A stretch of DNA of 64,000 nucleotides from Dongia rigui (GCF_034044635.1 NZ_JAXCLX010000004.1:310001-374000), one strand, 5' to 3'; positions 44,662 through 54,490 are shown, counted from the stretch's first letter. A program made the numbers and translations. Notes: a model not told the origin generated them from the sequence alone.

Positions 44662-45543
44662 ATGAACATCCAGACTCCACAAGACACCTTGCGCCGATCG
44701 CTGCTGGACCGGTTGCGCCCGCTCGCCGACGCGCCGGGTCGCGAACGCAAGATTCACGGTCAGACCTTCATCAGCAGCCAGCTCTTCACTTATTGCGCCT
44801 TCGCCACCGAGCGCGTGGCGAAATTCAGGGTCGAGCACGCCATCATCGGCATCGTGCTCAGCGGGACCAAGGAATTCTGGATCGGCAATACCGGCCAGCG
44901 TTTCACGACCGGCCAGGTCTTCGTCCTGCCCACCGGCGCCGAGTTGGACGTGGTCAACATCCCCGACGATCGGCGCGGCCTCTATGAAGCGCTGGTGGTC
45001 GAGGTCAGGCATGTGCCGCCTGCCCTCGCGCTGCCGCCGGAAAGGCCGCGCGGCCCTGCCGCCCATATGGGTCAGGCAGTGACACTGACGGCGGAACTGG
45101 TCGATGCCCTGGTGCATGCCGCCGTCACGCTGTCGACGTCCGATCATGCCAAGGCACTCGCCGACCATCGCATGGCCGAAGTGCTGATGCTGCTCCGCAA
45201 TGATCCGGCCGCCAAGTGCCTGTTCGATCTGCCACTGCGGGACCGGATTGCCTGGTTGGTGGCGACCGAGCCGGCGCATCCCTGGACCGCCGAGGCGCTT
45301 GGAACCCGGCTCGGCATGGGTGCCTCGACCCTGCGCCGCCGCCTCACGCATGACGGCACCTCCTTGCGCGCCGTCCTGGCCGAGGCGCGGATGCAGGTTG
45401 CCCGCAATCTGCTGGCACGCGGCGAAGCCAATGTGACTGCGGCGGCCGAGGCTGCCGGCTACACGTCGCGCTCACATTTCATCCGGCGCTATCGCAGCGT
45501 CTACGGGACAATGCCCAGCGATCACCTGGCACGACGCGCCTGA
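44662..45543 (+). CDS. AraC-family transcriptional regulator
   Basis: A 293-residue regulator. The C-terminal AraC DNA-binding domain (about 195-290) has both helix-turn-helix motifs, TAEALGTRLGMGASTLRRRL and VTAAAEAAGYTSRSHFIRRY. The N-terminal 110 residues form a cupin-like sensor (GIVLSGTKEFWIGN). It is divergent from the exported MBL hydrolase, its likely target, across 138 bases. Confidence 0.88.
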   Translation: MNIQTPQDTLRRSLLDRLRPLADAPGRERKIHGQTFISSQLFTYCAFATERVAKFRVEHAIIGIVLSGTKEFWIGNTGQRFTTGQVFVLPTGAELDVVNIPDDRRGLYEALVVEVRHVPPALALPPERPRGPAAHMGQAVTLTAELVDALVHAAVTLSTSDHAKALADHRMAEVLMLLRNDPAAKCLFDLPLRDRIAWLVATEPAHPWTAEALGTRLGMGASTLRRRLTHDGTSLRAVLAEARMQVARNLLARGEANVTAAAEAAGYTSRSHFIRRYRSVYGTMPSDHLARRA

Positions 45544-45547
45544 AAAA

Positions 45548-45577
45548 AAGGCCGGCTCTTCCGAGCCGGCCTTCTCT
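45548..45577. terminator. Terminator between AraC gene and fhs
   Basis: AAGGCCGGCTC and GAGCCGGCCTT form a perfect 11-base stem over a TTCC loop, with A7 before and TTCT after. It serves the two convergent genes. Confidence 0.9.
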
Positions 45578-45597
45578 CAGACACATCGACCCGTCGC

Positions 45598-47277
45598 TTA
45601 GAAAAGGCCTTCCACTTCCAGCTTGTCGTTGAGGCGGATGTGGTTTGCCGACGGGACGCGCGGCAGGCCCGGCATGGTCATGATCTCGCCGCAGACGACG
45701 ACGATGAACTCGGCACCGGCCGACAGACGGATCTCGCGCACGGGCACAACGTGGTTCGACGGCGCACCCTTGAGGTTCGGGTCGGTCGAGAAGCTGTACT
45801 GGGTCTTGGCCATGCACACCGGATAGTGACCAAAGCCCATCTTCTCGAACTCGGCGAAGCGATCGCGCACGGCCTTGTCGGCGATGATGCCCTGGGCGCC
45901 ATAAAGCGTCTGGGCGATCGTGCGGGTCTTGTCCCACAGGGACATGTCGTCCGGGTAGAGCGGCTTGAAATTGCTGCCGCCATCGGCAAGCTTCACCACG
46001 GCGTGGGCCAGCTTCTCGGTGCCTTCCGAACCAAGCGCCCAGTGGTTGCACTCGATCGCTTCCGAGCCCAGCTCGGCGCAGAGCTGGCGCACGGCGTCGA
46101 GCTCGGCATCGGTGTCGGCGATGAAGCGGTTGATCGCCACCACGGCCGGCACGCCGAACTTCTTCACGTTCTCGATGTGACGGGCAAGGTTCTCGCCACC
46201 CTTCTTCACGGCAGCGACGTTCTCCTTGCCGAGGTCTTCTTTCGCCACACCGCCATGCATCTTCAAGGCACGAACGGTGGCAACGATGACCGCCGCGGCC
46301 GGCTTCAGCCCGGCCTTGCGGCATTTGATGTCGAAGAACTTCTCGGCACCGAGATCGGCACCGAAGCCGGCTTCCGTCACCACATAGTCGGCAAGCTTCA
46401 GCGCGGTCGTCGTGGCGATGACCGAGTTGCAGCCATGGGCGATGTTGGCGAACGGGCCGCCATGGATAAAGGCCGGGTTGTTTTCCAGCGTCTGCACCAG
46501 GTTCGGCGCAATCGCGTCCTTGAGGAGCACGGTCATGGCGCCATCGGCCTTGAGGTCGCGTGCATAGATCGGCTTCTTGTCGCGGGTATAGCCGACGATG
46601 ATGTTGCCAAGGCGCTTGGTGAGGTCCGTGAGGTCGGTCGACAGGCAGAAGATCGCCATGACTTCCGAAGCAACCGTGATGTCGAAGCCGTCTTCACGCG
46701 GGAAGCCGTTGGAAACGCCACCCAGCGAATTGGTGATCTGGCGCAGGGCGCGGTCGTTCATGTCCATGACGCGGCGCCACGTGACACGGCGCGTGTCGAA
46801 GCCCAGCTCGTTGCCCCAGTAAATGTGGTTGTCGATGAGGGCCGAGAGCAGGTTGTGCGCCGAACCGATGGCGTGGAAGTCACCGGTGAAATGCAGGTTG
46901 ATGTCTTCCATCGGCACGACCTGGGCATAACCGCCACCAGCCGCGCCACCCTTCACGCCGAAGCACGGGCCAAGCGACGGTTCGCGCAGGCAGATGATCG
47001 CCTTCTTGCCGATGCGGTTGAGGCCGTCACCGAGGCCCACCGTCGTCGTGGTCTTGCCTTCGCCGGCCGGGGTCGGGTTGATCGCGGTGACCAGGATCAG
47101 CTTGCCGTCCTTTTGGCCCTTCAGCGACTTGATGTAATCCATCGAGATCTTGGCCTTGGTATGGCCGAAGGGCAGCAGATGCTCTTCCTTGATCCCCAGC
47201 TTGCCCGCGACTTCGCGGATCGGCTTCATTTTAGCTTCGCGGGCGATTTCGATATCGCTGCCGACCTTTTTCGACAT
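45598..47277 (-). CDS. fhs: Formate--tetrahydrofolate ligase
   Basis: A 559-residue enzyme. The ATP-binding loop [18 protein letters not shown] is near residue 70, then [36 protein letters not shown]-type conserved blocks follow. It activates formate to 10-formyl-THF in one-carbon metabolism. The ATG at 47277 (MSKKVGSD) has AGGGGAA upstream. A longer frame to 47337 is not supported. The gene stands alone, with its promoter in the 217-base gap upstream. The product length is normal. Confidence 0.97.
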   Translation of the reverse strand: MSKKVGSDIEIAREAKMKPIREVAGKLGIKEEHLLPFGHTKAKISMDYIKSLKGQKDGKLILVTAINPTPAGEGKTTTTVGLGDGLNRIGKKAIICLREPSLGPCFGVKGGAAGGGYAQVVPMEDINLHFTGDFHAIGSAHNLLSALIDNHIYWGNELGFDTRRVTWRRVMDMNDRALRQITNSLGGVSNGFPREDGFDITVASEVMAIFCLSTDLTDLTKRLGNIIVGYTRDKKPIYARDLKADGAMTVLLKDAIAPNLVQTLENNPAFIHGGPFANIAHGCNSVIATTTALKLADYVVTEAGFGADLGAEKFFDIKCRKAGLKPAAAVIVATVRALKMHGGVAKEDLGKENVAAVKKGGENLARHIENVKKFGVPAVVAINRFIADTDAELDAVRQLCAELGSEAIECNHWALGSEGTEKLAHAVVKLADGGSNFKPLYPDDMSLWDKTRTIAQTLYGAQGIIADKAVRDRFAEFEKMGFGHYPVCMAKTQYSFSTDPNLKGAPSNHVVPVREIRLSAGAEFIVVVCGEIMTMPGLPRVPSANHIRLNDKLEVEGLF

Positions 47278-47494
47278 GCAGATTCCCCTATGGATCAAGA
47301 CGTTTACTCGGCGACCACCCGCCCCACCTTGGGCCATCGGCAGTCGTGATGGGCGCCAGACTAGGGCCGATTCCGGGACCCCATCTGCCTAACGGCGACC
47401 GATTTTTGTCGATTTCGCGCCGCCGTCAATGTCGCGATGGCGTCATTTTCTCATTCATCCGGGCCCGAATTCTCATTCCGGCCCGGTATTTAGG

Positions 47495-48364
47495 TCAATG
47501 CCGCTCCAGCGGGCGGGTGAGGCAGGTTGGCCCACCCTCGCCCGGGACCGAAATGGCGTCGGCGTCGATGACATGGACCTTGCAGCCCGCCGCCTCCATG
47601 CGCGCCTTGGTCTCCGGATTGCCCTTCACCATCACCACCTCGCGCGGGGCGATGGCCAGCACGTTGCAGCCCATCGAGGCGAACTCGCTGTCCGGCACCT
47701 CGACCAGCTTCTGCCCGCGCGCCAGCAGCCATTCGCGGAACGGGATCGGCATCAAGGGCGAATAGACCAGTTGCAGATCCTTGTCCAAGGGCGAGATCAC
47801 CGACATCAAATGGAAGACGTCGCTCTGCCCCTTGTAATGCGGCATGATCGCCACTTCCACATGCACATCCGGCCCCACCAGCGCCTTGAACTGGCGGATG
47901 CCTTCGTCATTGGTGCGATAGGTGCGGCCGATGGCGACGGTCTTTTCGTCAAGCCAGATGAGATCGCCGCCTTCCAGCCTTCCCTCACCCTGGATGGCGC
48001 CGATCACCGGGATCTGCGTCTCGGCAAAGAACGTGCCATGGATCGCCGGCTCCCCCATGCGCTGCTTCTTGCCCATATTGGCGAGGATGACACCCTTGGG
48101 GCACACCGCTGCCGCATCGCGCACATAAAGCGCGTCCATGGTCAGCTCCTTGGCGGGCGGCAGATAGAGGATATCGGCGCCGACGCTTCTGATGATGTCG
48201 GCAAAATGCTGATGCTCCGCCACCGCCTTCGCCATCTCCGGACGCGTGTGGTAGTTGAGATCCTTCCACTCCGCATCGATCTTCGCGTCACCCACAAAGG
48301 CCTCGGCCGGCCGCCGCATGGCGACCCGCTTCAAGCGCCCAAATTCATTGATACCCGTCAGCAT
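47495..48364 (-). CDS. DDAH / arginine deiminase-family hydrolase
   Basis: A 289-residue guanidino-modifying enzyme. LEGGDLIW carries the substrate-binding acid, DVFHLMSVIS the catalytic histidine, and the nucleophile is the late Cys in GPTCLTRPL. The size fits dimethylarginine dimethylaminohydrolase (DDAH), which splits methylated arginines to citrulline and methylamines. Arginine deiminases or amidinotransferases are alternatives. It follows the polyamine-type ABC operon and the DMSP-lyase-like cupin by 88 bases in the same direction and may be cotranscribed. Confidence 0.85.
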   Translation of the reverse strand: MLTGINEFGRLKRVAMRRPAEAFVGDAKIDAEWKDLNYHTRPEMAKAVAEHQHFADIIRSVGADILYLPPAKELTMDALYVRDAAAVCPKGVILANMGKKQRMGEPAIHGTFFAETQIPVIGAIQGEGRLEGGDLIWLDEKTVAIGRTYRTNDEGIRQFKALVGPDVHVEVAIMPHYKGQSDVFHLMSVISPLDKDLQLVYSPLMPIPFREWLLARGQKLVEVPDSEFASMGCNVLAIAPREVVMVKGNPETKARMEAAGCKVHVIDADAISVPGEGGPTCLTRPLERH

Positions 48365-48452
48365 GGCTGCTCATCCTATCGGCAAAAACTGGCAATTGGC
48401 AGAACTGGCCGCATAGGACGCAAGCCACGGCGGAACGTCAAGCCCTGAGGGC

Positions 48453-49061
48453 TCAGACCCGGTCCGTCACCCACAGGCTCCAGATTGCCAACAGCGGCCG
48501 GTCATGAGAGCGCATGGCATGCATGATGTCGGACCTGTTGTAGACATAGCCGCCGATGCCGGGCGTCACCCAGTTGTCATCGTCGCCCTGCATCCAATCG
48601 CCCGCCGACAAGGCCACATAGATTTCCTGCGGCGGATGATGATGATCGGGATAGCGGATATGCGGCGCCATCAAACTGACCCCGATCCAGATATCGTCCC
48701 GCTTCTCCAGCCCATCCGGCCCGATGATCGTTGCATTGGCGTGGCCGTCATAGAACGGCGCGTCGCCCGGCTTCGCCGTCCAGCGGCGTTCCCAGTTCAA
48801 TTGCGGCTCGATGGCGGCAAAAGCGTCGGCAAGGGCAGCAACGGCGCCACCCTTCGCGCGGGCCGTCTGCACGGCACCGGCGATGTGATCGCAGACCGGC
48901 AATCGGTTGGGCTTTCGCGGCGCTTGCTGGGCATCGATCCGCAAGCCTTCGCCGATCTGCCGCGCCACGCGCATGGGCTCGCCCTCCAGCGGCAGGCTGG
49001 CCATGATCGCCGCCTGGGACCGGTCAAGAAATACCTGAAGGTCGCCAGGGCGTTGCGCCAT
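48453..49061 (-). CDS. DMSP-lyase-like cupin protein
   Basis: A 202-residue cupin. The metal-binding PDHHHPPQEIYVALSAGDW and the second motif GYVYNRSDIMHAMRS with PLLAIWSLW match the dimethylsulfoniopropionate lyase DddQ/DddL family, including the conserved EIY tyrosine. The ATG at 49061 is 11 bases after the ABC-ATPase stop, so it is the next gene of that operon. No DMSP transporter or other ddd gene is present, so its substrate may be a different methylated or amine compound. The N-terminal 80 residues are helical. Confidence 0.75.
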   Translation of the reverse strand: MAQRPGDLQVFLDRSQAAIMASLPLEGEPMRVARQIGEGLRIDAQQAPRKPNRLPVCDHIAGAVQTARAKGGAVAALADAFAAIEPQLNWERRWTAKPGDAPFYDGHANATIIGPDGLEKRDDIWIGVSLMAPHIRYPDHHHPPQEIYVALSAGDWMQGDDDNWVTPGIGGYVYNRSDIMHAMRSHDRPLLAIWSLWVTDRV

Positions 49062-49072
49062 ATGCACTCTTC

Positions 49073-50125
49073 CTATCGCTGCAGCAGAACGACGTCGCTT
49101 CTGGCTGCATACAACGCGACATCGCGGCCCGGCGTCAAGCAGGCCGAAACGGGCGCGCGCAGGATGAGATCGACGCTGCCGATGCGGCAATGGCACCGGC
49201 AATGCGTGCCCTGGAACGACAGCTCTTCAATTCGGCCATGGCCCAGGCTAATGCTGTCCGGCGTCGGTGCCAGCACCAATTGCTCGGGTCGAAGCGCCAC
49301 ATGAACGGCGGCGCCAGTAGCGGCATCCCCTGGAACGACCAGAGCACCCAAGGCCGTCTCGATCTTCAGGTCGCGACCGACGGCCTCGACCACCCGGCCA
49401 CCCAGCACATTGCTTTCGCCCATGAACTTGGCGGCAAACAGGCTGGCAGGTTTCAGATACACCCGGTCCGGCGGCCCCATATCCTCGATGCGGCCCTTGT
49501 TCACCACCACAATCCGGTCGGCGATCGACATCGCCTCCTCCTGGTCGTGCGTCACATGGACGAACGTGGCGCCGGAGCGGCGCTGCAGGCGCACCAGTTC
49601 CTCCTGCATCTGCCGCCGAAGCGCGAGATCGAGGGCGCCGAGCGGCTCGTCGAGCAGCAGTACTTTGGGCTCAACGGCCATCGCTCGGGCCAAGGCCACA
49701 CGCTGCCGCTGACCGCCGGACAATTGATGCACACCGCGATTGCCGAAGCCCTCCAGCCCTACCAGCTTCAGCATCTCGGCCGCTTTCGTCAGCCGCTCGG
49801 CCTTCGCCACCTGGCGCATGCGCAGGCCAAAGGCGACATTGTTGGCAAGGCTCATATGCGGAAACAAGGCGTAGTCCTGAAAGACCGTCGCCGTCGGTCG
49901 CTTGGCCGGCGGCAGGTCGGTCACTTCCTCGCCATCGATGAAGACATGGCCGGCACTCGGATTGGCAAAACCGCCGATCATGTTGAGCAAGGTTGTCTTG
50001 CCACTGCCGGACGGGCCCAGCAGCACCACGAATTCGCCGGCCTTCATGGCCAGATCCAGCGTCTCCACCACGGTGACACCTTCATAGACCTTGCTCACCT
50101 GGCGCAGTTCAACGCGGTCAGACAT
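49073..50125 (-). CDS. potA: Spermidine/putrescine-type ABC transporter ATPase
   Basis: A 350-residue ABC ATPase. Walker A GPSGSGKTT, Q-loop FQDYALFPH, signature LSGGQRQRV, Walker B VLLLDEPLGALD and the switch VTHDQEEA are intact. A C-terminal TOBE domain (about 265-345) as in PotA follows. The ATG at 50125 overlaps the previous permease gene by 8 bases. It powers import by the PotBC-like permeases. Confidence 0.92.
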   Translation of the reverse strand: MSDRVELRQVSKVYEGVTVVETLDLAMKAGEFVVLLGPSGSGKTTLLNMIGGFANPSAGHVFIDGEEVTDLPPAKRPTATVFQDYALFPHMSLANNVAFGLRMRQVAKAERLTKAAEMLKLVGLEGFGNRGVHQLSGGQRQRVALARAMAVEPKVLLLDEPLGALDLALRRQMQEELVRLQRRSGATFVHVTHDQEEAMSIADRIVVVNKGRIEDMGPPDRVYLKPASLFAAKFMGESNVLGGRVVEAVGRDLKIETALGALVVPGDAATGAAVHVALRPEQLVLAPTPDSISLGHGRIEELSFQGTHCRCHCRIGSVDLILRAPVSACLTPGRDVALYAARSDVVLLQR

Positions 50126-50906
50126 TGGTTCTCCTCGAACGCCACAGCAGGAATTCGACCACGCCGACGGCAAGAATGGAAATGACGAAGACCAGCGTGC
50201 CGGTGGCATTGAGCTCCGGCGACAGCCCCGATTTCAGCATGCTCCAGATCACGACCGGCAGGGTCACGTCGAAGCGGCTGAGCAAAAAGGCGATGACAAA
50301 CTCGTCCCAGGACAGGGTCGCGGCGATGAAAAACGCCGCCAGCAAACCGGGCCACATCATCGGCACCGTGACCAGCAGGATGACCTGCCAATCCTTGGCA
50401 CCGAGATCATAGGCCGCACGTTCGATATTGGCCTGATGCTCTCCCAGTTGAGCGTAAAGAATGGCGAAGGTCAGCGGCAGGTTGATCACCACATGCCCGA
50501 TCCCGATCGCCCACAGCGACTTCGCGATACCCAGATAGTTGAAGGTGATCTGCAGCCCCATGCCGATGATGAGGTATGAGACCGTGATCGGCGCCATGAG
50601 CAGGAACTGATAAAAGCCGGACAGTTGCCGTTTCTGTCGCGCCAAGGCATAGGCCGCGAGGAAGCCGAGGATCGTTGCCAGCAAGGCCGAGCCGAGGCCG
50701 ACCAGCAGCGAGTTTGTGAGGCCATCCGTGATCTTGCGGTTGGCCAGCACCTTCGCCCACCATTTGAGGCTGGGGCCGTCGAAGGGCGGCACTGGCGCGA
50801 GGCCGCCTTGGAACGAGAACTGGATCAGCACCAGCACCGGCAGAAAGATGAACAGCAGCATCAGGGCGAAATAGGCCCAAGGTGCGATCCGTCCGAGCGC
50901 TCTCAT
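50118..50906 (-). CDS. potC: ABC transporter permease, PotC-like
   Basis: A 262-residue inner-membrane protein with six predicted helices. The EAA-type ATPase-contact loop is ERAAYDLGAKDWQVILLVTVP. It starts one base after the PotB-like stop. Sequence order and size match PotC of polyamine importers. Confidence 0.9.
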   Translation of the reverse strand: MRALGRIAPWAYFALMLLFIFLPVLVLIQFSFQGGLAPVPPFDGPSLKWWAKVLANRKITDGLTNSLLVGLGSALLATILGFLAAYALARQKRQLSGFYQFLLMAPITVSYLIIGMGLQITFNYLGIAKSLWAIGIGHVVINLPLTFAILYAQLGEHQANIERAAYDLGAKDWQVILLVTVPMMWPGLLAAFFIAATLSWDEFVIAFLLSRFDVTLPVVIWSMLKSGLSPELNATGTLVFVISILAVGVVEFLLWRSRRTNV

Positions 50907-50907
50907 C

Positions 50908-51765
50908 TCAGACCCGCTCCATCTTCAGGCGCTTGGCAAAGAGCAGGAAGGCCGCGGTGATGACCAGCATCAGGATCATGGAGAGGGCCGAGGCGAGCGG
51001 GAAATCCGCCTGCCTGCCGATCTGCAGCATCACTGCCTGCGGCAGCAGCATTTCCTTCGAGCCGCCCAGTATCTGCGGGGTGATGTAATCGCCGATGGCG
51101 AGGACGAAGGTGAGAAAGGCGCCGACCGAGACGCCGGGCAGGCTCAGCGGCAGCGTGACGTGCCAGAAAACCTGCCATCCATTGGCACCGAGATCGGCTG
51201 CGGCCTTCCGGTAGCTGTCCTTGATCTGCACCAGATTGGCGTAGATCGTCAGGGTCAACAGCATGGCGAAGAAATGGACGAAACCCAGCACGGTCGCAAA
51301 GCGGCTATTGCCCATGCCGACCGGCGTATCGAGAATACCAGACCACAATAGAAACTGATTGATGATGCCGTTCTCCGACAGCACCAGCAGCCAGCTATAG
51401 GACCGCACGACATAGGACGTCCAGAACGGCAGCACCGTCAGCACCAGCGCAAAGCGCTGCCACTGCGTCGGCACCTTGTAGGCAAGGATATAGGCCAGCG
51501 GATAGGCCACGATCACCGAGACGAGCGTGGTGATCACTGTCACCTCGATCGAATTCCACAACGCACCGACGAATGTACCGTCCGCCCGCGTCAGGAACGC
51601 ACGGTAATTGTCGAGCGTCCAGGTCAGTTCGATCTTGCCGTCGATACGCGCCGAAAAGCTCATCACCAGCATGGCGATGAGTGGCAGCACGAAGAACAGA
51701 ATTGTCCAGGCGAGAGCCGGGGCATGGCCCCAGCTCTTCAGGCCCGGCAGTTTGGTCTTAGGCAC
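50908..51765 (-). CDS. potB: ABC transporter permease, PotB-like
   Basis: A 285-residue inner-membrane protein with six helices and the coupling loop RKAAADLGANGWQVFWHVTLP. A GTG start at 51765, overlapping the binding-protein gene by 8 bases, keeps the first helix (ALAWTILFFVLPLIAMLVM). Longer in-frame reading is out of phase with conserved sequence and lies inside the binding-protein gene. It pairs with PotC. Confidence 0.85.
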   Translation of the reverse strand: MPKTKLPGLKSWGHAPALAWTILFFVLPLIAMLVMSFSARIDGKIELTWTLDNYRAFLTRADGTFVGALWNSIEVTVITTLVSVIVAYPLAYILAYKVPTQWQRFALVLTVLPFWTSYVVRSYSWLLVLSENGIINQFLLWSGILDTPVGMGNSRFATVLGFVHFFAMLLTLTIYANLVQIKDSYRKAAADLGANGWQVFWHVTLPLSLPGVSVGAFLTFVLAIGDYITPQILGGSKEMLLPQAVMLQIGRQADFPLASALSMILMLVITAAFLLFAKRLKMERV

Positions 51766-52846
51766 CGAGCACTTCCGTCCAGACTTCCTGCATCGCTGCA
51801 TCCAGTTCGGCGTCGCCGAAGAAATACGGATAGGATTTGGCGATGAATTCCGGCTGCTGGTCCCAGCGCAGGCGCTTCTTCTGCGCGTCGTCCAAATTGG
51901 CCTTGGAATTCGACGGCATGGCCCAATAGCAGTCGGCGGTTGCCAGGCGTCCCTGACCTTCCGGCGAGACGATGTATTTGACGAATTCGACCGCGAGATC
52001 CTTTTTGGTCGACTCCTTGAAGATGCCGATCGACTGCGACCAGCGCACGCCACCTTCATTGGGCAGCACCCAGTCAAGCTCCGGCTTGTCGGCCATCAAC
52101 CCAGCCACGGCAAACTCGCCGCCACCGACGATGATGTCGGCCGAACCCGTCACCAAGGCGTTCTGCGTCGTCGGAACATCGCCCACCAGCGAGGACAGCT
52201 TCTTCATCTCAACGAGCTTTTCCTTGATGGCCGGCAGATGCATCTTGGTGATTTCCTGCGGCTTGATGCCAAGGGCAATCGCCACCATTTCCATCGTCGG
52301 GATGTAGTAATCATAGATGGCGATGCGGCCGGCATATTTCGGGTCCCACATCACCTTGGCCTGGCGGGCCTCTTCCTGGCTGACCTTCGTGTTGTTGAAG
52401 GCGATGGTGTTGTAGCCGAACTTCTCCGGCACGGCATAGAGTTTGCCGTCCTTGTAGTGGGAATCCGGCTGTTTCAACTCGGGGAAGATATCGGCCCAGG
52501 GCATTTCCGCGTCCGGCAGCTCACCGAGATATCCCTTCGCCACCGCGCTCATGATATCGCCGGTATCGGCAACGAAGACGTCCCAGTCGCCCGGCTGCGA
52601 TTGCTCAAGGATGCTATAGGCGACACCCGGCAGGTCATATTCCTTGGTGTTGATCTTGATGCCGTGCTTCTCCGCAAAGGGATCGAGCAGGGCCGCACTC
52701 GTATGGTCGCACCAGACCAGCAGGTTGAGTTCATCCGCCGCGCGTGCGCCTTTCGGCATGAATGAGAGCGATGCGAGTGCGCCGGCACCGGCCTGCAAGG
52801 CGCGGCGCCGCGAAATCATGTGTCGACCCATGGAACTGATCATCAT
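51758..52846 (-). CDS. potD: Spermidine/putrescine-type substrate-binding protein
   Basis: A 362-residue periplasmic binding protein of the PotD/PotF group. The signal has a twin-arginine-like SRRRALQAG followed by a hydrophobic run and GARAADE cleavage. The mature part has LLVWCDHTSAALLDPFAEKHG at its start and PEKFGYNTIAFNN in the cleft region. Polyamine, putrescine or a guanidino compound could be the ligand. Two adjacent ATGs follow GAGGGAG. It is divergent from a TetR regulator across 54 bases. Confidence 0.9.
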   Translation of the reverse strand: MMISSMGRHMISRRRALQAGAGALASLSFMPKGARAADELNLLVWCDHTSAALLDPFAEKHGIKINTKEYDLPGVAYSILEQSQPGDWDVFVADTGDIMSAVAKGYLGELPDAEMPWADIFPELKQPDSHYKDGKLYAVPEKFGYNTIAFNNTKVSQEEARQAKVMWDPKYAGRIAIYDYYIPTMEMVAIALGIKPQEITKMHLPAIKEKLVEMKKLSSLVGDVPTTQNALVTGSADIIVGGGEFAVAGLMADKPELDWVLPNEGGVRWSQSIGIFKESTKKDLAVEFVKYIVSPEGQGRLATADCYWAMPSNSKANLDDAQKKRLRWDQQPEFIAKSYPYFFGDAELDAAMQEVWTEVLGA

Positions 52847-52900
52847 CCGTCTCCCTCAAAAGAACAAAGCCTGCCGTTTTTCTTATTGCGAAAAAAGTGA

Positions 52901-53584
52901 ATGAACTTCAAAATAAAGTCAATTCAGATTCTGGACGGCATGATGACGGGTCTACGCGAAAGACAAAAAGCCGGCCGCCGCCGCGATATCCTCGCCGCCG
53001 CCAGCCAGTTGTTCCGCAAGGACGGCTTTGCCGACACCTCGGTCGAAGCCATCGCGGCCCTTGCCGAGGTCGGTACCGGCACGGTCTACAACTACTTCTC
53101 GTCGAAGGGCGATCTCCTTATGGCGCTCGTCGCCCTCGATGGCGAACAGGCGCGCGCCAAGGGCCAGCGTTACATCGCCCGCAACCATGACGACACCCTG
53201 GAAGCGATCTTCGGCCTCCTGTCGATGTATGTCGACCATGCTCTCATCCACCTCACCCGCGAGCTTTGGCGCAATGCCATGGCGACGGCCCTCACCCAGG
53301 CGGATTCCCCCTTCGGCATCAGCTATGCCGAAAACGACCGGTTGATGGCGGCACAAGTCGGCGAACTGGTCACGGCCCTGAAGCAATCCGGCAAGGTGCG
53401 TGGCGACATCAATGCCGAGGCTGCAGGCGCCGCCCTCTTCATCATCGTCAACGGCCTCTTCATGCAATTCGTGGCGCAGGATAAGATGGCGAAATCGACC
53501 CTGAGCGCTCGCTTGCGCGACCAGGTGACCGTTTTTGTCGGCGGGCTGGCCGCTAGCACGCTGCAGCAAAGAAAGCGGGCCTGA
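52901..53584 (+). CDS. TetR-family transcriptional regulator
   Basis: A 227-residue regulator. The N-terminal helix-turn-helix contains RRRDILAAASQLFRKDGF and EVGTGTVYNYFSSKGDLLMALV. The C-terminal ligand domain is helical. It is divergent from the ABC operon, which it probably represses, and its stop is one base from the next gene. The start could instead be the ATG at 52940, which sits just before the conserved part. Confidence 0.85.
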   Translation: MNFKIKSIQILDGMMTGLRERQKAGRRRDILAAASQLFRKDGFADTSVEAIAALAEVGTGTVYNYFSSKGDLLMALVALDGEQARAKGQRYIARNHDDTLEAIFGLLSMYVDHALIHLTRELWRNAMATALTQADSPFGISYAENDRLMAAQVGELVTALKQSGKVRGDINAEAAGAALFIIVNGLFMQFVAQDKMAKSTLSARLRDQVTVFVGGLAASTLQQRKRA

Positions 53585-53585
53585 C

Positions 53586-54320
53586 GTGAAGATCGCAACG
53601 CCTGAAACCTGGTACCAGACCCAGCACCTCGGCAACGGGATCACCTGGATCTACGAGCCCTTCATCAAGGAATACTACCGCTGCAATATCTGGCATGTCC
53701 GCGGCCGCGACCGGGATCTGCTGATCGATTCCGGCATGGGTGTGGTGTCCTTGCGCGAACAAATCGCGCAGCTTGCGGAACGCCCTATTCTTGCGGTGGC
53801 TTCGCACACGCATTTCGACCATATCGGCACGCATCACGAATTCGCCGACCGCGCCGTCCATCCGGCCGAAGCCGATATCCTGGCGCAGCCCACGCGCGCG
53901 AATACCGCCGCCGACTATTACGTCGCTGACGATTCCATTTTCACCGCTTTGCCACCCGGCGATTGGCACGCATTGAAATATGAAGTCAAAGCCGCACCCG
54001 CCCAGACATTGCTGGAGGAAGGCAGCATCGTCGATACCGGCGACCGGTCATTCGAGGTGTTTCACCTGCCCGGCCATTCCGACGGTTCGATTGCGCTTTA
54101 TGAGCGGGCGACTGAGACGCTCTTCTCAGGCGATGTCATCTATGACGGCGAACTCGCTTATGACGCCGACAACGCGGCCGAGATGCGCCAATACGTGGCC
54201 AGCATGAAGCGTCTCCTCGATCTCCCGGTCCGCGTTGTCCATGGCGGCCATTATCCGAGCTTCGGCCAGGAGCGCATGCGGTCTATCGCACAAGACTTTC
54301 TGGCGACGTTCGACAGATAG
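53586..54320 (+). CDS. MBL-fold metallo-hydrolase
   Basis: A 244-residue metallo-beta-lactamase-fold enzyme. The zinc motif SHTHFDHIGTHHEF, then LPGHSDGSIAL, FSGDVIYDG and a late HGGHYPSF give all ligands. It lacks a signal peptide. A GTG start one base after the TetR stop couples translation with the regulator. A glyoxalase-II-like or lactonase role is possible. Its operon with TetR next to the polyamine transporter suggests a related substrate. Confidence 0.82.
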   Translation: MKIATPETWYQTQHLGNGITWIYEPFIKEYYRCNIWHVRGRDRDLLIDSGMGVVSLREQIAQLAERPILAVASHTHFDHIGTHHEFADRAVHPAEADILAQPTRANTAADYYVADDSIFTALPPGDWHALKYEVKAAPAQTLLEEGSIVDTGDRSFEVFHLPGHSDGSIALYERATETLFSGDVIYDGELAYDADNAAEMRQYVASMKRLLDLPVRVVHGGHYPSFGQERMRSIAQDFLATFDR

Positions 54321-54334
54321 CCCCCTCTCCCCAT

Positions 54335-54471
54335 CCCTCCCCCATGGCCGACGCATGTCGGCATCCGCCGACTGTGGGGGGAGGGAGTTCGAGCGAGCAT
54401 GCTTCAATGACTGCGTTCAGCCTGGCTGGAGTTCCCTCTCCCCTACGTGGGAGAGGGTTAGGGAGAGGGGG
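54335..54471. repeat. Cluster of palindromic repeats
   Basis: Three inverted repeats lie between two convergent genes: CCCTCCCCCA with TGGGGGGAGGG (54335-54385), the inner GCCGAC-gcat-GTCGGC (54347-54362), and CCCTCTCCC-ctacgt-GGGAGAGGG (54434-54457), with a further GGGAGAGGG copy just after. They resemble extragenic palindromes common in proteobacterial genomes and may also act as terminators. Confidence 0.7.
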
Positions 54472-54490
54472 TGGTTCGGTCGGGTGCGGT

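Noticed and set aside
45640-47349. 569-codon plus-strand frame opposite fhs
   Set aside because: Antisense to formate-THF ligase, whose motifs are complete; the shadow protein is histidine/valine-rich and unlike any family.
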